This document shows, one piece after another, positions 5,070 to 10,723 of a DNA stretch of 10,723 bases. The stretch is taken from assembly GCA_945910975.1 (NCBI GenBank), contig CAMDZY010000048.1:1-10723 (forward strand), read 5' to 3'. Numbering within the stretch: the first letter of the stretch is position 1; every line of letters begins with the position of its first letter. The position numbers and the translations under genes were made by a program. The notes under the pieces were generated by a model, which saw only the letters and a program-made list of their open reading frames with translations, had not been told where the DNA came from and made no database searches. Origin of the DNA: an uncultured Clostridia bacterium (GTDB lineage Bacteria; Bacillota; Clostridia; Oscillospirales; Oscillospiraceae).

Positions 5070-5555
5070 TCAGCCGCCCGGCGTAAAAATGGGCAGCTGC
5101 GGCGGGGCAAGGGTCAGCGCCATCAGGCAGATGGCGTAAAGTCCGGCGAGCATCACGAGAATCCCGGTTCGATGTTCGATCGGACGTGTACGCAGGCGGG
5201 CAATGCCCCAAAATTGAACGGCCATTGTGCCATAATACAACAGCAAATCCAATGTCAAGCCGCCCAGACCAAAGCCTGCGTGCAGCAAATAATATATACT
5301 CGTCATTCCCACCGGCGTCACCAGCACCATGCTCAGCACTGCGCCCCAAAAGCGCTGCGGATGCGCCGCAGCTTGCGCCATGCCGGTTGCGGTGAGGACA
5401 GTTGGCCAAAAGAGCAGCTTTAAATGCTCCCAGACGCTCTCGTTTACCGGCACAAACAGACCTACCAGCGGCGTAGGGAACCAGTCATAGAAAAAATGCG
5501 CCGCTGTACCCAACGCACAGGCCAGCCCAAGCCCCAACCAATCGAATCGTTTCAT
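5070..5555 (-). CDS. DUF6512-type integral membrane protein
   Basis: A 161-aa hydrophobic protein with about five predicted membrane segments (roughly residues 5-22, 28-34 with 45-60, 68-90, 97-117 and 129-149). The motif GLFVPVNESVWEHLKLLFWP (32-51) is characteristic of the DUF6512 group, found mainly in clostridia; no function is established. The frame runs on upstream to 5666, but the ATG at 5555 follows GGAGGG at 5 nt and gives a normal positive N-terminus (MKRFDW) before the first membrane segment. It is divergent from the YgjV-type gene. No clear promoter could be chosen in 5556-5640 on this strand, and no terminator with a T-run follows it before the Cys-rich gene, so read-through into that gene is possible. 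Confidence 0.8.
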   Translation of the reverse strand: MKRFDWLGLGLACALGTAAHFFYDWFPTPLVGLFVPVNESVWEHLKLLFWPTVLTATGMAQAAAHPQRFWGAVLSMVLVTPVGMTSIYYLLHAGFGLGGLTLDLLLYYGTMAVQFWGIARLRTRPIEHRTGILVMLAGLYAICLMALTLAPPQLPIFTPGG

Positions 5556-5609
5556 TCCATCCCTCCAAGACAAGCATATGCACGTTGCCGTCAGATATGA
5601 AACCTGCTC

Positions 5610-5639
5610 TTGACAAAACCGTTCGCCATAGGGTAAAAT
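5610..5639 (+). promoter_or_regulatory. promoter of the YgjV-type gene
   Basis: TTGACA (5610-5615), 18 nt, TAAAAT (5634-5639). The predicted start of transcription falls near 5646, just before a perfect 16-bp palindrome at 5651-5666. Confidence 0.82.
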
Positions 5640-5650
5640 AGCGGAGAATG

Positions 5651-5666
5651 TTGGAGCGCGCTCCAA
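5651..5666. promoter_or_regulatory. 16-bp perfect palindrome, operator candidate
   Basis: TTGGAGCGCGCTCCAA, without a loop, at about +6 to +21 of the predicted transcript and upstream of the GGAGA ribosome binding site at 5677-5683. The absence of a loop favours a protein site over an RNA hairpin. The protein that binds is unknown. Confidence 0.5.
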
Positions 5667-5687
5667 AGATACGGAAGGAGAGAAGTT

Positions 5688-6323
5688 ATGTTTCTTGCGA
5701 CACTTGCCGACAAGCTCGGCGGAATGAACCTGTGGACTTACATTGGATATGTGGCGTCTGTCATCGTTTTAATTTCGTTTGTTATGACCTCCGTGGTCAA
5801 ACTCAGATGGGTCAGCGCCATTGGTTCGGCTTTGTTTTCCATTTACGGCTTTATGATCGGCTCCATCCCCACGGGCATTTTGAATGCCGGGGTCGTGGCG
5901 GTCAACATCTATCAGCTTGTGCGCATGAAGAAGAACGAAGATTTGTTCACCGCGCACACAATTCGTGTGGAAAATGATTTCCTGAAAAACTTTATCATGT
6001 ATAATGGCCGCGACATTCAAAATTGCTTTAACGGCTACACCTATGGCAGCACCGATGCCGATACGGCGATTTTGGCCTATTGCAACATGACGGCCGCCGG
6101 CCTGCTGATCGGCAAGGACGAGGGCAACGGCGTGCTGCGCATCGATTTGGACTACGCCACCGCCCAATATCGCGACTGCCGCGTGGGCAAAACCATCTAC
6201 CGCAAGCTGGCCAAGATGGGTTTCCACAAGCTGGTCACCAAAACCGACAACAGCCGCCACGCGCAGTATCTTGCAGAAATGGGCTTCGTGTTGCAGGACG
6301 GAACCTATATCAAACAGCTGTAA
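5688..6323 (+). CDS. YgjV-type membrane protein with C-terminal acetyltransferase-like domain
   Basis: A 211-aa protein. Residues 17-76 form about three membrane segments typical of the YgjV (Imp-YgjV) domain, including LWTYIGYVASVIVLISFVM and LRWVSAIGSALFSIYGFMIG. After a short basic hinge (RMKKNEDLF) the rest is soluble. Its end, VGKTIYRKLAKMGFHKLVTK followed by DNSRHAQYLAEMGFV, resembles the last part of a GNAT acetyltransferase fold, although the acetyl-CoA loop (RxxGxG/A) is not well conserved. It could therefore be a degenerate or ligand-sensing GNAT. Function is unknown. The ATG at 5688 has GGAGA upstream, and the gene has its own promoter and terminator, so it is monocistronic. Confidence 0.78.
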   Translation: MFLATLADKLGGMNLWTYIGYVASVIVLISFVMTSVVKLRWVSAIGSALFSIYGFMIGSIPTGILNAGVVAVNIYQLVRMKKNEDLFTAHTIRVENDFLKNFIMYNGRDIQNCFNGYTYGSTDADTAILAYCNMTAAGLLIGKDEGNGVLRIDLDYATAQYRDCRVGKTIYRKLAKMGFHKLVTKTDNSRHAQYLAEMGFVLQDGTYIKQL

Positions 6324-6337
6324 TGCCAAAAAAATTA

Positions 6338-6375
6338 CCGCGCACCTGTGCAGGCATAGGTGTGCGGCATTTTTT
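6338..6375 (+). terminator. terminator of the YgjV-type gene
   Basis: Arms CCGCGCACCT (6338-6347) and AGGTGTGCGG (6358-6367) pair fully with one G-U, and are followed by CATTTTTT. It begins 15 nt after the stop. Confidence 0.88.
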
Positions 6376-6380
6376 GCGGC

Positions 6381-6409
6381 AAAAAAGCACCGACCGGAGT
6401 GGTCGGTGC
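6381..6409 (-). terminator. terminator of secG
   Basis: Perfect 9-bp stem (GCACCGACC / GGTCGGTGC) with a 5-nt loop. On the - strand it ends in TTTTTT (6381-6386). It lies 11 nt past the secG stop and back to back with the + strand terminator at 6338-6375. Confidence 0.9.
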
Positions 6410-6419
6410 TTTGTGTGTA

Positions 6420-6674
6420 TTAACCTTTGACCTTCAGCAGAACCAGTACAACGATGGTCAGCAGGACGAAAGCAGCGGCGATCCACTTGGTAGCGGAAGC
6501 CAGCTTGGCATCGAGGTTGCGGGATTTGCCCTTGCTCATGTAGGAGTTGTTACCGCCGGAAATGGCGCCGGACAAACCGGCTTCCTTGCCGGACTGGAAC
6601 ATAACCACTGCAACCAGCAGCAAAGAGCTGATTACCTGAAGAATCAGAGCAATCGTCGTGAATGTGTTAAGCAT
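6420..6674 (-). CDS. secG: protein translocase subunit SecG
   Basis: An 84-aa inner-membrane subunit of the SecYEG export channel. It has two membrane segments, about residues 5-26 and 63-81, separated by the conserved SecG loop: VVMFQSGKEAGLSGAISGG (23-41). Length matches short Gram-positive SecG. An ATG at 6686 is also in frame, but the one at 6674 is preceded by GGAGG at 5 nt and starts in the normal place (MLNTFTTIALIL). It has its own extended -10 promoter about 90 nt upstream and a strong terminator, and it lies downstream of prfB on the same strand. A terminator-like hairpin in its leader (6732-6758) could tune expression. Confidence 0.95.
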   Translation of the reverse strand: MLNTFTTIALILQVISSLLLVAVVMFQSGKEAGLSGAISGGNNSYMSKGKSRNLDAKLASATKWIAAAFVLLTIVVLVLLKVKG

Positions 6675-6731
6675 AAGAACCTCCATCTAAGCCGTTGCTT
6701 TTACGGCCGACGGCAAGCCGATATGATTTTC

Positions 6732-6758
6732 AAAAAGCTGCCTATAAATACAGCTTTT
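6732..6758 (-). promoter_or_regulatory. hairpin in the secG leader, possible attenuator
   Basis: On the - strand, AAAAGCTG and CAGCTTTT pair around a 10-nt AT-rich loop, and the 3' arm is part of a T5 run. It sits between the promoter and the secG start. The weak, AT-rich stem makes strong termination doubtful. Confidence 0.35.
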
Positions 6759-6760
6759 CA

Positions 6761-6789
6761 ATTATAGCATAGAACTTTTTGTTTTTCAA
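6761..6789 (-). promoter_or_regulatory. promoter of secG
   Basis: TTGAAA (6784-6789), 17 nt, TATAAT (6761-6766) on the - strand, with an extended -10 TG one base upstream. Confidence 0.85.
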
Positions 6790-6828
6790 GTGTATTTTTT
6801 GCAATTTGTAAAAATTTGCAAAAAACGG

Positions 6829-7953
6829 TTATTTGGTCACCCAATTGCCGGTGGCGGCGCAGGTCAGGTAGGCGTTGATGAAGCCGTCGAGGTCGCCGTC
6901 CATCACGGCGTTGATGTTGGTGTTTTCATAGCCGGTGCGGGTGTCCTTGGCGAGGGTGTAGGGCATGAAAACGTAGTTGCGGATCTGGCTGCCCCATTCG
7001 ATTTTTTGCTGTACGCCCTTGATGTCGGAGATCTTGTCAAGGTGTTCGCGCTCCTTGATTTCAATCAGCTTCGAGCGCAGCATCCGCATACAGGTTTCTC
7101 GGTTCTGGAACTGGTCGCGTTGGGTCTGGCAGGAAACCACAATGCCGGTGGGCTTGTGGATCAGGCGGACGGCGGACGAGGTCTTGTTGATGTGCTGGCC
7201 GCCTGCGCCGGAGGAGCGGTAGACCTGCATTTCAATGTCTTCCGGGCGAATCTCCACGTCGTTGCTGTCGTCCGTGATTTCCGGAATGACTTCGATTGCC
7301 GAAAAAGAGGTCTGGCGGCGGGCATTGGAGTCGAACGGGGAGATGCGCACCAGGCGGTGCACGCCGTTTTCGCTCTTCAAAAAGCCGTAGGCGTTCGGGC
7401 CTTCGATCAGGATGCTGGCGGACTTCAGCCCGGCCTCGTCCCCGTCGAGGTAGTCCATGATTTTATAGGTAAAGCCGTGCGCCTCTGCCCAGCGGGTGTA
7501 CATCCGGTAGAGCATCTGCGTCCAGTCCTGTGCTTCGGTGCCGCCTGCGCCGGCCTGGAAGGAAACGAGCGCATTGTGACCGTCATATTCGCCGGTCAGC
7601 AGCGTTTCCAGCCGGACGGCTTCCATTTCCTTTTCCAGCACGGCATAGCCGTCGGTCAGCTCGCCCAGCATGGACTCGTCGTTTTCCTCCAGCGCCATCT
7701 CGCAGATGGTCATGAGGTCGTCCCAGCTGGACATCATCTTTTCGTATTTTTCACACTTGGATTCCAGAATTTTGGTTTTGACAACCGCCTTTTGCGATTT
7801 GTCCGGGTTGTCCCAAAAATGCGGATCCTCCGCCATGGCGTGCAGGCGCTCTAACTCCTCGTGAAGGCCGGTGATGTTCAGCGACTCGCCCAATGCGACC
7901 AGCTTGGGGCGCAGATCGTTGAGTTTCCCTTTGTATTCCTCAAATTCAATCAT
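6829..7953 (-). CDS. prfB: peptide chain release factor 2 (RF2)
   Basis: A 374-aa class I release factor that reads UGA and UAA on the ribosome and triggers peptide hydrolysis. The stop-codon-reading motif SPF is at 205-207 in VRISPFDSN, and the catalytic GGQ is at 251-253 in RSSGAGGQHINKTSS, with Ser at the site where E. coli has Thr246. Length and the C-terminal domain are normal. The frame is continuous from the N-terminus: the usual in-frame UGA with a +1 frameshift site near codon 25 is missing, and the region reads ALGESLNITGLHEEL. ATGs at 7953 and 7959 are adjacent; GGAG (7961-7964) is 7 nt from the former and 1 nt from the latter, so 7953 is used. It has its own promoter, and secG follows downstream. 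Confidence 0.97.
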   Translation of the reverse strand: MIEFEEYKGKLNDLRPKLVALGESLNITGLHEELERLHAMAEDPHFWDNPDKSQKAVVKTKILESKCEKYEKMMSSWDDLMTICEMALEENDESMLGELTDGYAVLEKEMEAVRLETLLTGEYDGHNALVSFQAGAGGTEAQDWTQMLYRMYTRWAEAHGFTYKIMDYLDGDEAGLKSASILIEGPNAYGFLKSENGVHRLVRISPFDSNARRQTSFSAIEVIPEITDDSNDVEIRPEDIEMQVYRSSGAGGQHINKTSSAVRLIHKPTGIVVSCQTQRDQFQNRETCMRMLRSKLIEIKEREHLDKISDIKGVQQKIEWGSQIRNYVFMPYTLAKDTRTGYENTNINAVMDGDLDGFINAYLTCAATGNWVTK

Positions 7954-7987
7954 AAGCATTCTCCAAATTTTCAAACATTTTCATATT

Positions 7988-8016
7988 ATTATAACGGATA
8001 TTTTACCGCTTGTAAA
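7988..8016 (-). promoter_or_regulatory. promoter of prfB
   Basis: On the - strand, TTTACA (8011-8016), 17 nt, TATAAT (7988-7993), about 35 bp before the prfB start. Confidence 0.85.
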
Positions 8017-8111
8017 CCCCGGATTTTGCCGGGAGTGCAAGAAAAATTCACACATAGCGCACTTTTTTGGACAATTTTTCTGTGCAAGCTGTGGAAAATT
8101 GGCGTGGATGA

Positions 8112-8140
8112 TTGCAATTTGATGGATTTTTGAGTATAGT
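8112..8140 (+). promoter_or_regulatory. promoter of the LTA-synthase-family gene
   Basis: TTGCAA (8112-8117), 17 nt, TATAGT (8135-8140), giving a short leader of about 20 nt before the GTG start. Confidence 0.78.
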
Positions 8141-8165
8141 GGGGGTCGAGCAAGGAGGAACCTCT

Positions 8166-10118
8166 GTGAATGCTTTAAAAAAACAGGGCAAACGTGTTTG
8201 GGCGTTTTGCCTGCGGCATAAGGCGGCAATTTTGCTGGCGTTGCCGCTGATTTTGATGGATTTCTGTGTGCGGAGCATGGCCTCGCACGTGAGCTTTTAT
8301 CCGCTTTCCTATCCGATCGCCAATCTGTTTACCCTGTCTTGGGTGGTTCTGTTTGTGGGACTGAGCCTTTGCCTGCGCGGAAATTTGGGGAAGGTGCTGT
8401 ATTGGGTCTGTTTTTTGCCGTTTTGGGTTTTGTACCTGACGCATGGCATTTATTACGGCATGACCGAGTTTTATTTCAGCTTCAGCCTGATGCAGCTGGC
8501 CAGCGAGGGCAGCGGGTATATCTGGGACGCCATCACCGGTGCGCACTGGTGGGTATGGGCGCTGGCAGCGGGCTTTTTGGCGTTGGGCATTTTTGCCACA
8601 CTGCAAATGCCAAAGCGCGAAAAGGGCAGCGGCAAACGGGCACTCAAGGTGGCGCTTGTGTTCTTGGGACTACACCTGCTGGCGTTTGTCTGTCTGGGAC
8701 GGCCTGCGAAGGAATTGAAGTGGAATACCTTTAAAAACCCACGCCATGTCTATGACGATTTCAGCGATATCAACAAGAGTATGCGCGTGACGGGACTGTT
8801 CGAGTACACCTTCCGCAATCTGTACAAGACGGCGCTCCCGCCGCAGAACGAGCCGGAGGACGCGGACGATGTGACATTTCTGGAGAATGCCTACAACGCG
8901 GAAGATCCCCACAAGGACAACGACTACACCGGCATTTTCAAGGGAAAAAACGTGATTTTCCTGCAATTGGAGGGCATCGACACCTGGCTTTTGACGCAGG
9001 ACACCATGCCCAACCTGTATGCCCTGCGGCAGCAATCGATCGATTTCACCAACCACTTTTCCATCTACACCGGCGGCGGTTCGACCTTTAATTCCGAGTT
9101 TGCCGTCAACACCGGCTTCACCACGCCCATTTCTTATGTGGAAAATGTGTATTCGTTCCATAAAAACTGCTTTGACCAGTCGCTGGCGAAAAAATTCAAG
9201 GCAGCCGGATACCGCGTCAACGCGTTCCATATGAACTCGGCGGAATTTTATTCCCGCGGCATCAACTACCAAAACTGGGGCTATGACAACTATTACGGCC
9301 TGATGGATCTCGACGAATATGACGGCATCCAGTATGAGCTTGACCGCGAGTTGATTTTGAACGAAACATTCCACGATGCCATGTTCGGTGCGGACGGAAA
9401 ATTTTTGAACTATATCATCACCTACACCCCGCACACGCCGTTTACCACGGAAAAGGGCGTTGGCAAGCTGGTGGCGGAGATGCGCTACGGCGATGAGATC
9501 CCCGAAATGACCGAGGAGGAATGTGCCCGTATGATGGCAGGGGAGACTGATTTTATGATCGACCTGCTGATGCAGACACTCAAAGCCGAGGGGTTATATG
9601 ACAACACGGTGATCGTGGCGTATGCCGACCACTATCTTTACACGCTGGAGGACAAAACGGTTCTCGACACCTATAAAAATACGGAAAACAACCGCATCAA
9701 CAACACGCCGTTCTTTATCTGGAGCAGCGACCTGACGCCGGAAAAGGTGGACGATGTGACGATGCAGACCAACATCCTGCCCACGGTTTTAAACCTGTTC
9801 GGGCTGGACTATAACAGCAATGACTATCTCTGCCAGGATGCGCTGGCAGACGATTATCAGGGCATCGCGTTTTTCTCCGACTATTCATGGTATGATGGTG
9901 CGCTTTATGTTGAAAACGGGCAGATCACCGAGGGCAAGGTCAAGGACAGCAGGGCCTTGATCGCAACAAACAAACGGGTCAACGATTTGATTCGCAAAAA
10001 CGATTTGACCTTAAAATGCGACTATTTCCGAACAATCGCCGAGGAGGAGCCGCCACAGACCAACAAGCATGAGCATTCCAACCAACCCGGCAACAATGTC
10101 GCGCGGGATGCCCCATAG
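8166..10118 (+). CDS. LTA synthase family protein (sulfatase-type phosphoglycerol transferase)
   Basis: A 650-aa membrane enzyme expected to transfer glycerol phosphate from phosphatidylglycerol to a glycolipid or glycan at the outer face of the membrane. About five membrane segments fill residues 12-180, followed by a linker and an extracellular sulfatase-like domain. Active-site landmarks: E269 in VIFLQLEGIDTW, nucleophile T307 in TGGGSTFNSEFAVNTG, H423 in YTPHTPFT, and D488-H489 in VAYADHY, matching the Mn-binding and catalytic set of LtaS. The start is GTG at 8166 with AAGGAGG 8 nt upstream; the frame runs up to 8112 but only through the promoter. The polar tail (EEEPPQTNKHEHSNQPG) is probably disordered. 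Monocistronic, with its own promoter and terminator. The polymer made cannot be told from sequence. Confidence 0.9.
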   Translation: MNALKKQGKRVWAFCLRHKAAILLALPLILMDFCVRSMASHVSFYPLSYPIANLFTLSWVVLFVGLSLCLRGNLGKVLYWVCFLPFWVLYLTHGIYYGMTEFYFSFSLMQLASEGSGYIWDAITGAHWWVWALAAGFLALGIFATLQMPKREKGSGKRALKVALVFLGLHLLAFVCLGRPAKELKWNTFKNPRHVYDDFSDINKSMRVTGLFEYTFRNLYKTALPPQNEPEDADDVTFLENAYNAEDPHKDNDYTGIFKGKNVIFLQLEGIDTWLLTQDTMPNLYALRQQSIDFTNHFSIYTGGGSTFNSEFAVNTGFTTPISYVENVYSFHKNCFDQSLAKKFKAAGYRVNAFHMNSAEFYSRGINYQNWGYDNYYGLMDLDEYDGIQYELDRELILNETFHDAMFGADGKFLNYIITYTPHTPFTTEKGVGKLVAEMRYGDEIPEMTEEECARMMAGETDFMIDLLMQTLKAEGLYDNTVIVAYADHYLYTLEDKTVLDTYKNTENNRINNTPFFIWSSDLTPEKVDDVTMQTNILPTVLNLFGLDYNSNDYLCQDALADDYQGIAFFSDYSWYDGALYVENGQITEGKVKDSRALIATNKRVNDLIRKNDLTLKCDYFRTIAEEEPPQTNKHEHSNQPGNNVARDAP

Positions 10119-10131
10119 AACACAATAGATT

Positions 10132-10175
10132 CGGCGCGGATGGGAGAAATGCCCGTCCGCGCCGTTCCATTTTTT
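10132..10175 (+). terminator. terminator of the LTA-synthase-family gene
   Basis: Perfect 9-bp stem (CGGCGCGGA / TCCGCGCCG, 10132-10140 and 10156-10164) with an inner GGG/CCC pairing, followed by TTCCATTTTTT. Confidence 0.9.
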
Positions 10176-10213
10176 CCCAAGCTGAAAAAAGCCGTTTTTT
10201 GACCTTTTTTGCA

Positions 10214-10242
10214 TTGACAATCCGGCAGAATACTGATACAAT
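10214..10242 (+). promoter_or_regulatory. promoter of cooS
   Basis: TTGACA (10214-10219), 17 nt, TACAAT (10237-10242). Transcription should begin near 10249, leaving a leader of about 117 nt. Confidence 0.88.
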
Positions 10243-10248
10243 GTTACT

Positions 10249-10365
10249 GATATACAACCCGTATGGGGGGATATGCGCAGGCCGAATCTTGTCTGCGCTT
10301 TTCCGTCGGGTTTCGCATAAAAAACAGTGTTGTTCCCACAACATATCGATTAGGAGGAAACCAAA
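10249..10365 (+). promoter_or_regulatory. structured leader of cooS, possible riboswitch or attenuator
   Basis: Three helices can be drawn: AACCCG (10256-10261) with CGGGTT (10307-10312), enclosing GCGCAG with CTGCGC (10275-10298) which is followed directly by TTTT, and a separate 7-bp hairpin 10327-10344 with the loop TCCC just before the ribosome binding site AGGAGG (10352-10357). The inner helix plus TTTT resembles a weak terminator. It does not match a riboswitch class I can name. Confidence 0.45.
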
Positions 10366-10723
10366 TTGAAGGAAGATCGTTTCATCACCATAGAGCAGAT
10401 GGAACAGGCTACCGCCGAATTGCTGGAAACCGGCAAAAAGGTCGGCGCTGATTCCTGGCAGCAACGTGTGAAAAACCAGACGCCGCACTGCGGTTTCGGT
10501 GAAGCCGGTACCTGCTGCCGTATTTGCTCCATGGGACCTTGCCGCATCACGCCCAAGGCTCCGCGCGGCATCTGCGGCTGTGACGTCCATGGCATCGTTG
10601 CCAGAAACTACCTGCGCTTCACCGCCGGCGGTGCTGCGACCCACTCCGACCATGGCCGTCAGATCTGCCACACCCCGTATCAGGCAAAGGACGGCGGCGC
10701 TTATCAGGTCAAGGACCCTGAAA
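10366..10723 (+). CDS. cooS: anaerobic Ni-Fe carbon monoxide dehydrogenase, catalytic subunit (3' end missing)
   Basis: The first 119 residues of CooS, which oxidises CO to CO2 or does the reverse at a Ni-Fe-S cluster. The cysteine pattern of the D and B iron-sulfur clusters is intact: C42, C50, C51, C54, C59 and C70 in HCGFGEAGTCCRICSMGPC and RGICGC, followed by the family signature IVARNYLRF and AAxHSDHGR (here ATHSDHGR). The C-cluster ligands lie beyond the window. The start is TTG at 10366, 8 nt after AGGAGG; no ATG has comparable support, the next in-frame one being at codon 12. It has its own strong promoter and a structured leader. It may be monofunctional CODH or the CODH half of an acetyl-CoA synthase complex; the neighbours needed to decide are not visible. 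Confidence 0.95.
   Translation, partial: MKEDRFITIEQMEQATAELLETGKKVGADSWQQRVKNQTPHCGFGEAGTCCRICSMGPCRITPKAPRGICGCDVHGIVARNYLRFTAGGAATHSDHGRQICHTPYQAKDGGAYQVKDPE

Noticed and set aside
4733..5086. Ala-rich + strand frame resembling membrane segments
   Set aside because: GCA alanines are the reverse of the TGC cysteine codons of the Cys-rich gene, which has a good start site and in-frame repeats.
6790..7854. Long + strand open frame of 354 codons
   Set aside because: Antisense to prfB, which has intact SPF and GGQ motifs; a codon-bias shadow.
9979..10671. - strand frame of 230 codons across the ltaS-like 3' end and cooS
   Set aside because: Runs across a terminator, a promoter and the well-supported CooS N-terminus on the other strand.

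Overview
The window looks like chromosome from a strictly anaerobic, Gram-positive clostridial bacterium (Bacillota), plausibly of the Oscillospiraceae/Ruminococcaceae type. The grounds are a FemX-type peptidoglycan bridge ligase, an LTA-synthase-family enzyme, strong AGGAGG ribosome binding sites, textbook TTGACA/TATAAT promoters, DUF6512 and YgjV-type membrane proteins, and the start of an anaerobic Ni-Fe carbon monoxide dehydrogenase gene. The genus cannot be fixed from this sequence alone. No rRNA, tRNA, CRISPR array, transposase or integrase was seen.

Layout. (1) 1-1982, + strand: the 3' part of a FemAB/FemX gene followed, 12 nt after its stop, by an alanine-racemase-family gene, so a two-gene cell-wall unit. 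(2) 1990-4510: an AT-richer accessory island inserted after the racemase gene. It holds two small SLOG-superfamily (DUF1273/YpsA-like) genes, each transcribed divergently from one or two small Cro/CI-type (XRE) regulators. SLOG-1 (-) faces HTH-1 and XRE-2 (+); XRE-3 (-) faces SLOG-2 (+). A 33-nt hairpin occurs twice, after the racemase gene and after XRE-2. A 22-bp near-identical motif occurs in the SLOG-1 leader and again after SLOG-2. (3) 4515-5069: hairpins, an orphan ribosome binding site with a 12-codon ORF, and a gene for an extremely cysteine-rich small protein (27 Cys of 117) made largely of tandem repeats. (4) 5070-6323: divergent DUF6512 and YgjV-type membrane-protein genes. (5) 6338-7953: back-to-back terminators, then secG and prfB (RF2, without the usual programmed frameshift), both on the - strand and each with its own promoter. 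(6) 8112-10175: promoter, an LTA-synthase/phosphoglycerol-transferase gene and a strong terminator. (7) 10214-10723: promoter, a structured leader of about 120 nt, and the 5' end of cooS starting at TTG.

Working together. FemX, the racemase and the LTA-synthase-like enzyme all serve the cell envelope; SecG and RF2 are housekeeping. CooS points to CO/CO2 redox metabolism, perhaps the Wood-Ljungdahl pathway, but its partners lie outside the window. The least explained parts are the paired SLOG/XRE modules with their shared non-coding repeats, the Cys-rich gene bracketed by inverted copies of its own ribosome binding site, and the cooS leader.
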